Of a DNA stretch of 64,000 nucleotides, positions 43,792 through 55,484 are shown in pieces. Position 1 is the stretch's first letter; each line of letters opens with the position of its first letter. This DNA comes from Burkholderia pseudomultivorans (lineage in GTDB: Bacteria > Pseudomonadota > Gammaproteobacteria > Burkholderiales > Burkholderiaceae), in assembly GCF_001718415.1 (NCBI RefSeq), contig NZ_CP013377.1, positions 1,798,001-1,862,000 on the forward strand, in the 5' to 3' direction. A program made the position numbers and the translations under genes. Below the pieces are notes generated by a model, which had not been told where the DNA came from, ran no database searches, and saw nothing but the letters and a program-made list of their open reading frames with translations.

Positions 43792-45476
43792 ACGCACGCG
43801 AACCCAACTTCACCGAATCGCGCAGCGCACGCCTGCGCCGCATGCTCGTCAGCGACGAGCTCGAATTCCTGATGGAAGCGCACAACGGCCTGTCCGCACG
43901 CATCGTCCGCGAAGCCGGCTTCAAGGGCATCTGGGCGTCGGGCCTCGCGATCTCCGCGCAGTTCGGCGTGCGCGACAACAACGAGGCGAGCTGGACGCAG
44001 GTCGTCGACGTGCTCGAATTCATGGCCGACGCGAGCGACCTGCCGATCCTGCTCGACGGCGACACCGGCTACGGCAACTTCAACAACGTGCGCCGCCTCG
44101 TGAAGAAGCTCGAGCAGCGCGGCATCGCCGGCGTGTGCATCGAGGACAAGCAGTTCCCGAAGACGAACAGCTTCATCGACGGCGAGCGCCAGCCGCTCGC
44201 CGAGATCGACGAGTTCTGCGGCAAGATCAAGGCCGGCAAGGATTCGCAGAGCGACCCCGACTTCTCGATCGTCGCGCGCGTCGAGGCGCTGATCGCGGGC
44301 TGGGGGATGGACGAGGCGCTGCGCCGCGCGAACGCGTATGCGGAAGCCGGCGCCGACGCGATCCTGATCCACAGCAAGCTGTCGCGCCCCGACGAGATCC
44401 TGCAGTTCGCGCGCGAATGGAGCGGCAAGGCGCCGCTCGTGATCGTGCCGACCAAGTACTACAGCACGCCCACCGACGTGTTCCGCCAGGCCGGCATCAG
44501 CACCGTGATCTGGGCGAACCACCTGATCCGCGCGTCGGCGTCGGCGATGCAGTCCGTCGCACGCGAAATCCACGAGAACCAGACGCTGATCAACGTCGAG
44601 GATCGCGTCGCGTCGGTCAACGAGATCTTCCGCCTGCAGGACGCCGACGAATACTCGGCGGCCGAGCGCATCTACCTGTCGTCGTCGTCGCGCGCGTCGA
44701 ACGCGGCGATCGTGCTCGCCGCGAGCCGCGGCAAGGGCCTGGAGGCCGTCACCGAGGACAAGCCGAAGGTGATGCTGCCGGTCGCCGGCAAGCCGCTGCT
44801 GCGCTGGCTCGTCGACGGCTTCAAGAAGCATGGCGTGAACGACATCACCGTGGTCGGCGGCTATCGCGCGGATGCGATCGACACGTCGGGCATCAAGCTC
44901 GTCGTCAACGAACGCCATGCATCGACCGGCGAACTCGCATCGCTCGCCTGCGCGGCCGAGCGCCTGACCGGCGACACCGTGATCTCGTACGGCGACCTGC
45001 TGTTCCGCAGCTACATCCTGCGCGACCTCGCGGAGAGCGAGGCCGAATTCAGCGTCGTCGTCGATTCGTCGCTGACCGAGCCGACCAACCAGAGCGTGCG
45101 CGATTTCGCGCTGTGCTCGGCGGCCGACGATCGCGGCCTGTTCGGCCAGAAGACGTATCTGCAGCGCGTATCGAGCGACGTCGCCGCGGGCACGCCGCAC
45201 GGCCGCTGGATCGGCCTGCTGAACGTGCGCGGCGGCGGCGTCGAACGCCTGAAGGCGATGCTCGCGACGCTGCAGGCGCGCGACGATTTCGACACGCTCG
45301 ACATCCCTGCGCTGCTCAACGAACTGATCGCCGCCGGCGAGAAGATCGAGGTGCAGTACGTGCACGGACACTGGCGCGGCGTCAACGATCTCGAAGACTT
45401 CCGCCGCGCGGGCGACTTCGCGCACGGCCAGACGCCGATGTCCGAGCCGGGTGCCGGCAACGGGAGCGCACAATGA
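43788..45476 (+). CDS. pepM: Phosphoenolpyruvate mutase fused to a nucleotidyltransferase
   Basis: Residues about 12-295 of this 562-aa protein are PEP mutase, the entry enzyme of phosphonate synthesis, which rearranges PEP to phosphonopyruvate. The diagnostic [10 protein letters not shown] is at 119-128 (EDK-x5-NS), and metal-binding [13 protein letters not shown] at 88-100. Residues about 305-550 form a nucleotidyltransferase ([44 protein letters not shown]) like the 2-aminoethylphosphonate cytidylyltransferase PntC. The fusion joins the first pathway step to the activation step. Its ends overlap both neighbours by ATGA. Confidence 0.93.
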   Translation: MNAREPNFTESRSARLRRMLVSDELEFLMEAHNGLSARIVREAGFKGIWASGLAISAQFGVRDNNEASWTQVVDVLEFMADASDLPILLDGDTGYGNFNNVRRLVKKLEQRGIAGVCIEDKQFPKTNSFIDGERQPLAEIDEFCGKIKAGKDSQSDPDFSIVARVEALIAGWGMDEALRRANAYAEAGADAILIHSKLSRPDEILQFAREWSGKAPLVIVPTKYYSTPTDVFRQAGISTVIWANHLIRASASAMQSVAREIHENQTLINVEDRVASVNEIFRLQDADEYSAAERIYLSSSSRASNAAIVLAASRGKGLEAVTEDKPKVMLPVAGKPLLRWLVDGFKKHGVNDITVVGGYRADAIDTSGIKLVVNERHASTGELASLACAAERLTGDTVISYGDLLFRSYILRDLAESEAEFSVVVDSSLTEPTNQSVRDFALCSAADDRGLFGQKTYLQRVSSDVAAGTPHGRWIGLLNVRGGGVERLKAMLATLQARDDFDTLDIPALLNELIAAGEKIEVQYVHGHWRGVNDLEDFRRAGDFAHGQTPMSEPGAGNGSAQ

Positions 45477-46660
45477 TCGAGGCGGCCCAGTTCGTCGAGG
45501 CGGCGCGTGCGCGCGGCTTCGACTGGTACGCGGGCGTGCCCTGCTCGTACCTGACGCCGTTCATCAACTACGTGCTGCAGGACCCGACGCTGCATTACCT
45601 GTCGGCCGCGAACGAAGGCGATGCGGTCGCGCTGATCGCCGGCGCGACGCTCGGCGGCAAGCGCGGGATCGCGATGATGCAGAACTCGGGGCTCGGCAAT
45701 GCGGTGAGCCCGCTCACGTCGCTCACGTGGACCTTCCGCCTGCCGCAGCTGCTGATCGTCACGTGGCGCGGCCAGCCGGGCGTCGCCGACGAGCCGCAGC
45801 ATGCGCTGATGGGGCCGATCACGCCCGCGATGCTCGACACGATGGAGATCCCGTGGGAGACGTTCCCGACCGACCCCGAACAGGTCGGCCCGGCGCTCGA
45901 CCGCGCGATCGCGCACATGGACGCAACCGGCCGCCCGTACGCGCTCGTGATGCAGAAAGGCAGCGTCGCGCCGTATGAGCTGAAGGCGAACCCGTCGGCC
46001 GCGCCGCGCGCGCAGGTCGCCGCGCAATCGTCGTCGCGCGCCGCGTCGGCCGATGCCTGGCCGACGCGCCAGGACGCGCTGCAGCGCGTGATCGCGCATA
46101 CGCCGGTCGACTCGACCGTCGTGCTCGCGTCCACCGGTTTCTGCGGCCGCGAACTGTACGCGCTCGACGATCGGCCGAACCAGCTCTACATGGTCGGCTC
46201 GATGGGCTGCGTGACGCCGCTCGCGCTCGGTCTCGCGCTCGCGCGCCCCGATCTGCGCGTGGTCGCCGTGGACGGCGACGGCGCCGCGCTGATGCGCATG
46301 GGTGCATTCGCGACGCTTGGCACCTACGGCCCGGCCAATCTCACGCACGTGCTGCTCGACAACGGCGCGCACGAATCGACCGGCGGCCAGGCAACCGTGT
46401 CGCAGCATGTGTCGTTCGCAGGCGTCGCGGCCGCGTGCGGCTATGCATCGGCGGTCGAAGGCGACACGCTCGACGTGCTCGATGCGGCGTTGTCCGCGTC
46501 GGACGACGCGAGCGGCGCGCGCTTCGTGCGGCTCGCGATCCGCACGGGCGTGCCCGACGGCCTGCCCCGCCCGACCGTCACGCCGGTCGAGGTCAAGACC
46601 CGTCTGATGCGGCACATCGGCGCCGCGCAGACCGAAGCCCACGCTGAAGGAGCCCATTGA
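45473..46660 (+). CDS. ppd: Phosphonopyruvate decarboxylase
   Basis: This 395-aa thiamine diphosphate enzyme decarboxylates phosphonopyruvate to phosphonoacetaldehyde and so pulls the unfavourable mutase reaction forward. The N-terminal Pyr domain contains [20 protein letters not shown] and [19 protein letters not shown] with the catalytic Glu; the PP domain has [32 protein letters not shown], the GDG-N thiamine diphosphate motif. Both domains are in one chain, as in actinobacterial and Bacteroides Ppd. GGAG lies before the ATG, which overlaps the mutase stop; it is joined to the transaminase gene by TGATG. Confidence 0.95.
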   Translation: MIEAAQFVEAARARGFDWYAGVPCSYLTPFINYVLQDPTLHYLSAANEGDAVALIAGATLGGKRGIAMMQNSGLGNAVSPLTSLTWTFRLPQLLIVTWRGQPGVADEPQHALMGPITPAMLDTMEIPWETFPTDPEQVGPALDRAIAHMDATGRPYALVMQKGSVAPYELKANPSAAPRAQVAAQSSSRAASADAWPTRQDALQRVIAHTPVDSTVVLASTGFCGRELYALDDRPNQLYMVGSMGCVTPLALGLALARPDLRVVAVDGDGAALMRMGAFATLGTYGPANLTHVLLDNGAHESTGGQATVSQHVSFAGVAAACGYASAVEGDTLDVLDAALSASDDASGARFVRLAIRTGVPDGLPRPTVTPVEVKTRLMRHIGAAQTEAHAEGAH

Positions 46661-47724
46661 TGCTGCTGCTGAACCCCGGCCCGGTCACGCTCACCGAACG
46701 CGTGCGCCGCAGCCTGCTGCAACCGGACCTGTGCCATCGCGAAAGCGAATTCTTCGATCTGCAGGACGAGGCGCGCACGCGTCTCGTCGCCGCATACGAA
46801 CTCGATCCGGCCGAATGGACCGCCGTGCTGATGACCGGTTCGGGCACGGCCGCCGTCGAAAGCATGATCGCGGCCCTGGTGCCGCAGGACGGCAAGCTGC
46901 TCGTGATCGAGAACGGCGTGTACGGCGAACGCATCACGCAGATCGCGACGCAGTACGGAATCGCGCACGACGTGCTGAAGCACGAATGGATGCAGGCGCC
47001 CGATCTCGCGCAGATCGCCGCACGGCTCGACGCGGGCGGCTACTCGCACGTCGCGGTGATTCATCACGAGACGACGACCGGCCGCCTGAACGATCTCGGC
47101 GCGATCGCCGACGTCTGTCGCGCGCGCGGCGTGAAGCTGCTCGTCGACGGCGTCAGCAGCTTCGGCGCGGAAGCGATCGATTTTGCCGGCGGCGACATCG
47201 ACGCGGTCGCCGCGACCGCGAACAAGTGCCTGCACGGCGTGCCGGGCGCGGCGTTCGTGATCGTGCGCCGCAGTGCGCTCGCGAAGGCTGCGAGCCGCAC
47301 GTACTACCTCGACCTCGGCCGTCTCGCGAAGCTGCAGGACCAGCGCAACACGCCGTTCACGCCGTCCGTGCATGCGTATTACGCGCTCGTCGAGGCGCTG
47401 CGCGAATTCGACGAAGCGGGCGGCTGGCGCGCGCGCCATGCGCGCTACAAGGCGCTCGCCGATCAGGCGCAGGCCGGCCTCGCCGCACGCGGGATGCCGC
47501 TGGTACTGCCGGAAGGCGCGTCGTCGGTCGTGCTGCGCGCGTACCGGCTGCCGCAAGGCGTCACGTACGAGACGCTGCACGACGGGCTGAAGGCGCGCGG
47601 CTTCGTGATCTACGCGGGGCAAGGCGGGCTGTCGAAGGAGCTGTTCCGCATTTCGACGATGGGCGCGATCGAGGCGGCCGACGTCGAGCGGCTGCTGGAC
47701 GGGTTCACGGCGCTCACGCGCTGA
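46660..47724 (+). CDS. phnW: 2-aminoethylphosphonate-pyruvate transaminase
   Basis: This 354-aa class V aminotransferase matches PhnW/AepZ. LLLNPGPVTLTERVRRSLLQPDLCHRESEFF opens the protein, GSGTAAVESMIAAL binds the cofactor, LLVDGVSSFGAEAIDF holds the PLP Asp, and ATANKCLHGVPGAAFVI the Schiff-base Lys. In this operon it runs in the biosynthetic direction, turning phosphonoacetaldehyde into 2-aminoethylphosphonate with alanine or another donor. AAGGAG precedes the start. It is the final gene of the operon, followed by a terminator. Confidence 0.95.
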   Translation: MLLLNPGPVTLTERVRRSLLQPDLCHRESEFFDLQDEARTRLVAAYELDPAEWTAVLMTGSGTAAVESMIAALVPQDGKLLVIENGVYGERITQIATQYGIAHDVLKHEWMQAPDLAQIAARLDAGGYSHVAVIHHETTTGRLNDLGAIADVCRARGVKLLVDGVSSFGAEAIDFAGGDIDAVAATANKCLHGVPGAAFVIVRRSALAKAASRTYYLDLGRLAKLQDQRNTPFTPSVHAYYALVEALREFDEAGGWRARHARYKALADQAQAGLAARGMPLVLPEGASSVVLRAYRLPQGVTYETLHDGLKARGFVIYAGQGGLSKELFRISTMGAIEAADVERLLDGFTALTR

Positions 47725-47744
47725 ATGCCGATCCGTTCATGACA

Positions 47745-47768
47745 AAAGGCCCGCGAGGGCCTTTTTTT
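47745..47768. terminator. Terminator of the phosphonate operon
   Basis: AAAGGCCC and GGGCCTTT form a perfect 8-bp stem with loop GCGA and a T run through 47768. A-rich bases precede the stem, so it can also work for the convergent aminotransferase gene. Confidence 0.93.
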
Positions 47769-47786
47769 GTCGATCGAGAAACCGCT

Positions 47787-48941
47787 TCAGAGAATACGAT
47801 CCAGCGCGCCGGCGAAGCGCGCGACCGCGCCGTCGACGTCGTGCAGCTTGTCGAGGCCGAACAGGCCGATGCGGAAGGTCCTGAAGTCCTCCGGCTCGTC
47901 GCATTGCAGCGGCACGCCGGGCGCGATCTGCACGCCCGCATCGGCGAATTTCTTGCCGGACCGGATGCCGTCGTCGTCGGTGTAGCAGACCACGACGCCC
48001 GGCGCCTCGAAGCCTTCGGCCGCCACGCTGCGGAACCCCTTGTCGGCGAGCAGCGCGCGGATGCGCTTGCCGAGTTCGAGCTGCTCCGCCCTCACCTTGT
48101 CGAAGCCGTACGCGTCGGTTTCCTTCATCACATCGCGCAGCGTCACGAGGCTGTCCGTCGGCATCGTCGCGTGATACGCGAAGCCGCCGTTCTCGTAGGC
48201 TTCCATGATCTGCAGCCATTTGCGCAGGTCGCACGCGAAGCTGGTGCTGGTCGTCGCCTCGATGCGCTCGCGCGCGAGCGGGCTCAGCATCACCAACCCG
48301 CAGCACGGCGATGCGCTCCAGCCTTTCTGCGGCGCGCTGATCAGCACGTCGACGCCGGTTGCCTGCATGTCCACCCAGATCGTGCCGGACGCGATGCAGT
48401 CGAGCACGAACATCCCGCCGACCGCATGCACGGCATCCGCGACCGCGCGCAGGTAGTCGTCAGGCAACATCATCCCCGATGCGGTCTCGACGTGCGGCGC
48501 GAATACCAGATCCGGCTTGTCGGCCTTGATCGCCGCGACTACTTCGTCGATCGGGGCAGGCGCATAGGCGGCCTGCCGGCCGGCTTCGACCGGGCGCGCC
48601 TTCAGCACCGTCGACGCCGACGGAATGCTGCCCATGTCGAAAATCTGCGACCAGCGGAAACTGAACCAGCCGTTGCGGATGACCAGGCACTTCCGGTTCG
48701 TCGCGAACTGCCGGGCCACGGCCTCCATGCCGAACGTGCCGCTGCCCGGGACGACGATGGCCGCCTTCGCGTTATAGACTTTTTTCAGCGAGGCGGAAAT
48801 ATCGCGCATGACGCCCTGAAAAAGCTGCGACATGTGATTGATCGATCGGTCGGTGTAGACCACCGAATATTCGAGGAGCCCCTCGCGGTCGACATCGGGA
48901 AGTAATCCTGGCACGCTCGCCTCCGGTATGTGATGACCCAT
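47787..48941 (-). CDS. Class V PLP-dependent aminotransferase
   Basis: This about 384-aa enzyme belongs to the serine-pyruvate/alanine-glyoxylate aminotransferase group. Visible motifs are VPGSGTFGMEAVARQFA, LDCIASGTIWVDMQATGVDV with the PLP Asp, and LISAPQKGWSASPCCGLVML with the Schiff-base Lys. It is related to, but clearly distinct from, the aminoethylphosphonate transaminase with which it is convergent. A role in the same phosphonate pathway is possible but not shown; ordinary serine, alanine or glyoxylate metabolism is as likely. The start is uncertain: Met 48941 or Met 48989, neither with a good ribosome-binding site. Confidence 0.85.
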   Translation of the reverse strand: MGHHIPEASVPGLLPDVDREGLLEYSVVYTDRSINHMSQLFQGVMRDISASLKKVYNAKAAIVVPGSGTFGMEAVARQFATNRKCLVIRNGWFSFRWSQIFDMGSIPSASTVLKARPVEAGRQAAYAPAPIDEVVAAIKADKPDLVFAPHVETASGMMLPDDYLRAVADAVHAVGGMFVLDCIASGTIWVDMQATGVDVLISAPQKGWSASPCCGLVMLSPLARERIEATTSTSFACDLRKWLQIMEAYENGGFAYHATMPTDSLVTLRDVMKETDAYGFDKVRAEQLELGKRIRALLADKGFRSVAAEGFEAPGVVVCYTDDDGIRSGKKFADAGVQIAPGVPLQCDEPEDFRTFRIGLFGLDKLHDVDGAVARFAGALDRIL

Positions 48942-49119
48942 GTAATCGGCGCAGCCCGTATCGGCGAATCGATACCGCGGTGCACCCATCCGGGTCTGTC
49001 TGTTGCGTCGATGAAAGCAGATTCTAACGAAAGCGGGCGGGTTGGGGAGATTTCGGTCGCGACGTGACGGTATCCTGACGGCTTTCCATCAATCGACACA
49101 AAAATTTCGAGCCATCGCC

Positions 49120-49941
49120 ATGAATCGTCTCGTTCGCTGTTTGCCGCTGTTCGCCGTCGCCGCCGTCTCCGTCGTTCACGCTTCCAGCGATCAGCCTTGC
49201 AGCGACGATACCGTTGCCGCAGTCGCCCGCTGGGCCGGCGTCGCGAATGCGTCGATCGCCGCGGGCGGAACGAACGGGCGCGTCGTCGCGTCCGCGTGCA
49301 AGGTCATGCCGAATGCGCCCGGCACGACGATCGCCGCCGCCGCGTTCGACGCGCTTCCGAAGCGCGGGAACCCGGACGACGGCGACAAGCTGCAGGTCGT
49401 CGCGCTCGTCGAGGGCGGCAAGGTCGTAGCAGCCGAGCGCACGGTCGTGCAGGAAGACGCGGCCACACAGATCGGCGAGAACAGCTATCGCATCGACACC
49501 GCACCGTACCGGCTGTCGCCCGATGTGCGTGCGTTCGGCGTCGTGTTCACGAGCAGCGCGCCCGGCGCGAGTTGCCCCGATGCCGCCGCCGAAGAAGAAC
49601 TGACGCTGTGGGTCCGCGAAGGCAATCGGATCCGTCCGGTGTTCGGCACCAATCTCCACGGCTGGGTTGCCGTCGAGGGCGAAGCCTGCGGCCCCGGCGT
49701 CGGCGACGCGAGCAGCGAAAACGCCTACATGACGATCGCCGTCGAGAAGACATCGAGCCACGGCTTCGCGGACCTGTCGATCACCGCGCGCATCGAGAAA
49801 AGCCGGCGCAAGAACGGCGATTATTCGACAGACGGCAAGCGCACCGCGCGCACGGTCGTGCACTACGACGGCAAGTCGTACGGCATCGACATGTTCCGCA
49901 ACTTCTGGTATTCGCCCGCTGCGATGCAGCGCTTCCAGTAA
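49120..49941 (+). CDS. Exported protein of unknown function
   Basis: This 273-aa protein has a clear signal peptide (MNRLVRCLPLFAVAAVSVVHA). The mature part is mostly beta-strand in character with about four cysteines (QPCSDD, ASACKV, ASCPDA, GEACGP) that could form periplasmic disulfides. No catalytic motif is recognised. A central stretch (AYMTIAVEKTSSHGFADLSITARIEKSRRKNGDYSTDGKRT) and C-terminal YGIDMFRNFWYSPAAMQRFQ are characteristic but unassigned. It stands alone between minus-strand genes. Confidence 0.75.
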   Translation: MNRLVRCLPLFAVAAVSVVHASSDQPCSDDTVAAVARWAGVANASIAAGGTNGRVVASACKVMPNAPGTTIAAAAFDALPKRGNPDDGDKLQVVALVEGGKVVAAERTVVQEDAATQIGENSYRIDTAPYRLSPDVRAFGVVFTSSAPGASCPDAAAEEELTLWVREGNRIRPVFGTNLHGWVAVEGEACGPGVGDASSENAYMTIAVEKTSSHGFADLSITARIEKSRRKNGDYSTDGKRTARTVVHYDGKSYGIDMFRNFWYSPAAMQRFQ

Positions 49942-49961
49942 GACTTCGTCGAACCCGCCGC

Positions 49962-52346
<2,385 letters not shown>

Positions 52347-52507
52347 ATTCGCCGCACGGCGACGTCGGGCCGCGCGGCGGCGCAACCGCGATTACGCGCG
52401 ATCGCCGCTCCGGTAAGATGAGCGCGTTCCCGCCACGGTGGCGGGAATCCGGGACCGCTCGCAACGACGACGGCCCACGAACAAAAAACAATAGAGGGCC
52501 GAGAGAT

Positions 52508-53572
52508 ATGTCTGGCAATTCCGCCGCAGACTTCGCCGTCTGGCGGGCGATCCTGTCCGTTGCGCGCCATGCGCCGTCGCCGCACAACGTGCAGCCGTGG
52601 CGCGTGCAGCTGATTTCCGCCGATCGCGCGGAACTGTTCGTCGACGGGGCGCGCACGCTGCCGAAAGAAGACTCGACCGGTGCGTTCCTGTTGTCCGCGA
52701 TGGGCATGTTCATCGAGGCGATCGCGCTGCTCGCGGCGCCGCACGGTTTGCGCGTCGAATCGCAGCTCCATCGCCCGGTCGACGCGTTCGCCGAGATGCT
52801 GTCGCGCCCCACGCCGCCCGGCCTGATTCCGTTCGCTTCGTTGCGGCTCGTGCCGGCTGCCGCCGACGCGCCGCGCGACGATCCGTCCGAACTGATGATG
52901 GCACGCCGCACGTCGCGGCTGTCGATGGACCCGACGCCGGTGCCGGAGGCGGCGGTCGCAAAGCTCGCGGCGCTGGCCGACGAATGGGGGCATCGCTACA
53001 CGCACCTGTCGGGCGCGGAGCGCATCGAGCCGATCATTGCGACCAACATCGACGCCGTGTTCCACGACATGAACGTCGCGCACTATCACGACGAAATCAC
53101 CGCGTGGTTCCGTTACAGCGAGCGCGCGACGCGCCGCCATCGCGACGGCCTCGACTGGCGCTGCATGAACCTGTCGCGCGGCGAGTTCTGGCTGTCTGCG
53201 CATCTGTCGAAAATCCTGCTGTTCGCGCCGACGCGCTTCTATTTCAAGCGCCGGTATCGCCGGCAACTGGGTCACGTGCCCGCGATCGGCGTGCTGAGCG
53301 GCGACTTCTTCAACCCCGCGAACGCGATCGACTCGGGCCGTTTCCTGCTGCGCTTCTGGCTCGCGCTGACGAGCCTGGGGCTGTACCTGCATCCGTACGG
53401 CAACCTCGTCACGAACCCCGATGCGGCCGCATGGTTCAGCGCGCAGACGCAGATCGACCGCGCATGGCTGGTCTTCAAGATCGGCTACTCGCGCACGCCG
53501 CCGCAAAGCCAGCGCCGCACGCTCGCCGACATCCTCGTCGACACCCCGTCCCTCTCCCCGATGCCCGCATGA
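52508..53572 (+). CDS. Nitroreductase-like (Acg-type) protein
   Basis: This 354-aa protein resembles the Acg group of the nitroreductase superfamily. It opens FAVWRAILSVARHAPSPHNVQPWRVQLISADRAELFVDGARTLPKEDSTG, whose SPHNVQPW is the FMN-binding signature of the family, and has ELMMARRTSRLSMDPTPVPEAAV in the middle. The second half is degenerate in the way of Acg, in which FMN is held but substrate access is changed. It is joined by ATGA to a CapK/PaaK-like gene, so the two likely act together. Confidence 0.85.
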   Translation: MSGNSAADFAVWRAILSVARHAPSPHNVQPWRVQLISADRAELFVDGARTLPKEDSTGAFLLSAMGMFIEAIALLAAPHGLRVESQLHRPVDAFAEMLSRPTPPGLIPFASLRLVPAAADAPRDDPSELMMARRTSRLSMDPTPVPEAAVAKLAALADEWGHRYTHLSGAERIEPIIATNIDAVFHDMNVAHYHDEITAWFRYSERATRRHRDGLDWRCMNLSRGEFWLSAHLSKILLFAPTRFYFKRRYRRQLGHVPAIGVLSGDFFNPANAIDSGRFLLRFWLALTSLGLYLHPYGNLVTNPDAAAWFSAQTQIDRAWLVFKIGYSRTPPQSQRRTLADILVDTPSLSPMPA

Positions 53573-55059
53573 ACACGCTCTATCGTCTCTGTCTCGACGC
53601 CGTCCTGTGGACGCTGTGGTTCCTTCGCCGACTGATCAGCCTCGACGGACGCCTGTACGTATTCCTCAACGCGCCGGTATTCCAGCCGTTCCTCGCCCAC
53701 GTCGGCCGCATGCGCGCCCGCATGGCCTTCCTGAAGGCGAGCGCGGTATGCCCGGCGTACATCGCATTCCTCGAGGCCGAGGGCTACGACGCGCGCGGCA
53801 AATGGCGGCTGTCGGACGTGCCGGTGATGACCAAGGAAAACTACATCAAGCGCTACTCGATCGAGCAGCGCTGCTACGGCGGCGCGATTCCGAAGTCGGG
53901 CGTCGTCATCGACGAATCGTCGGGATCGACCGGCCAGCCCAACAACTGGGTGCGCAGCGCGGCCGAGCGCAGCGACGTCAAGCGCATCCTGCAGCTGAAC
54001 TATCAGCTCGTGTTTCGCGACTCCGGCAAGATCCTGCTGAACTGCTTCGCGCTCGGGCCGTGGGCCACCGGCATGAACGTATCGATGTCGCTCGTCGATG
54101 TCGGCATCATGAAGTCGATCGGGCCGGACCGGCTCAAGCTGATCAACACGCTGAAGCTGTTCGGGCCGAAATATCAATACCTGATCTTCGGCTACCCGCC
54201 GTTCATCCGTTCGGTGGTCGACGAATGCGATATCGACCTGAGCGCGTATCACATCGATTTCATCGTCGGCGGCGAAGGGCTGTCGGAAGCGCTGCGCGAT
54301 CATCTGCTGCGCAAGGCGAACACGGTGATTTCGTCGTACGGCGCGTCGGACCTCGAAATCAACATCGGCGTCGAAACGCCGACGACGATTGGCCTGCGCC
54401 GCCTGCTGTCGGGTCGCCCCGAGCTGTGCCGCGAACTGTTCGGCCGCGATACGCCGCCGATGATCTTCCAGTACAACGCGCTCGACTACGTGATCGAGAC
54501 GAATGCCGACGGCGAACTGCTCGTCACCATCGGCCGGCAGTCCGGCGCGGCGCCGAAGATCCGCTACAACATTCGCGATTCCGGCGGCACCTATGCGTTC
54601 CGCGCGCTGAACGAACGCCTGTCGAAACACGGGCTGCGGCTGACCGACTTTGCGCCGCGGACCAGCTATTTCCCGTTCCTGTTCGTGTATGGCCGCAACG
54701 ATTCGAGCGTGCCTTTCTACGGCTCGAAGGTGTTCCCGTCCGACATCGAGCAGATCCTGTCCGCATCGCCCGCGCTGCACGAGGCCTTCAGCACGTTCCA
54801 GCTCGCGACGAGCGAGGACGCTCAGCTGACGAGCTTCCTGCATGTCCACCTCGAACGTGCATCGGGCGACGCGCGCATGCCGTTCGACGATGCACGGCTG
54901 CATGCCGAGCTGTTCGACGGCCTGAAGCGCGTGAATCAGGATTTTCGCGAGGTGTCGAGGCTGTTCGATCCGGCGCAGCTGGTCGTGCATCTGCACGACC
55001 ACGATACGGGCCCGTTCCGCGGGCGCGACATCCGCATCAAGAACAGGTACATCGCGTGA
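53569..55059 (+). CDS. CapK/PaaK-like adenylate-forming enzyme
   Basis: This 496-aa protein belongs to the phenylacetate-CoA ligase-like (PaaK/CapK) branch of adenylating enzymes. Its ATP loop ESSGSTGQPNNWVR lies at about residues 118-131, YQYLIFGYPPFIRSVVDE and VGGEGLSEALRD in the middle, and FVYGRNDSSVPFYGSKVFPSDIEQIL in the hinge region. The N-terminal helix is hydrophobic (LCLDAVLWTLWFLRRLISL). It could activate a carboxylic acid as acyl-AMP or acyl-CoA, with the nitroreductase-like partner acting on the same compound. Substrate unknown. Confidence 0.88.
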   Translation: MNTLYRLCLDAVLWTLWFLRRLISLDGRLYVFLNAPVFQPFLAHVGRMRARMAFLKASAVCPAYIAFLEAEGYDARGKWRLSDVPVMTKENYIKRYSIEQRCYGGAIPKSGVVIDESSGSTGQPNNWVRSAAERSDVKRILQLNYQLVFRDSGKILLNCFALGPWATGMNVSMSLVDVGIMKSIGPDRLKLINTLKLFGPKYQYLIFGYPPFIRSVVDECDIDLSAYHIDFIVGGEGLSEALRDHLLRKANTVISSYGASDLEINIGVETPTTIGLRRLLSGRPELCRELFGRDTPPMIFQYNALDYVIETNADGELLVTIGRQSGAAPKIRYNIRDSGGTYAFRALNERLSKHGLRLTDFAPRTSYFPFLFVYGRNDSSVPFYGSKVFPSDIEQILSASPALHEAFSTFQLATSEDAQLTSFLHVHLERASGDARMPFDDARLHAELFDGLKRVNQDFREVSRLFDPAQLVVHLHDHDTGPFRGRDIRIKNRYIA

Positions 55060-55080
55060 CGCGGCGGTGCGCGGCGCGCA

Positions 55081-55353
55081 TCACAGCGCAGCTTCGACGA
55101 TCGTGCGGCCGCGAATCGCGCGCTCGACGAGCTGCTCGTCGCCCACTTTGCGGATCGCATCGTCGAGTAGCCCTTCCGGCTCTTCCGTCGCCACCTTCAG
55201 CAAGCCGGACAGCCCGCGCGCGTCGAGCACGACCAGCGTCTCCATCGAATCCGCGCGGCTGACGAGCACGCGGCGCAGCGCCGGCCCCGCGCCGAAACTC
55301 GCGCACAGCGCGATCGTTTCGTTGTCGAGCGTGTAGTCGAAATGCTTGATCAT
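55081..55353 (-). CDS. Small conserved-type protein, function unknown
   Basis: This 90-aa acidic protein (MIKHFDYTLDNETIALCASFGAGPALRRVLVSRADSMETLVVLDARGL...) has no signal peptide or membrane span and no recognised domain. It reads as an alpha/beta fold with regular strands. It is convergent with the CapK-like gene and set apart by 131 bp from the transglutaminase gene upstream. Codon use and an unbroken frame support a real gene. Confidence 0.7.
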   Translation of the reverse strand: MIKHFDYTLDNETIALCASFGAGPALRRVLVSRADSMETLVVLDARGLSGLLKVATEEPEGLLDDAIRKVGDEQLVERAIRGRTIVEAAL

Positions 55354-55484
55354 GATTGCCGCCGTAGCAAGGAAATGACGAGGCGCGGCGCCGGACCGCG
55401 GTCCGGTCCGTTCGCCTGCCTCATCATGCTAGGCCCGCAGTATTAACGAAGACTTAAACGGCGAATGCTGACGGCCACGCCGCA

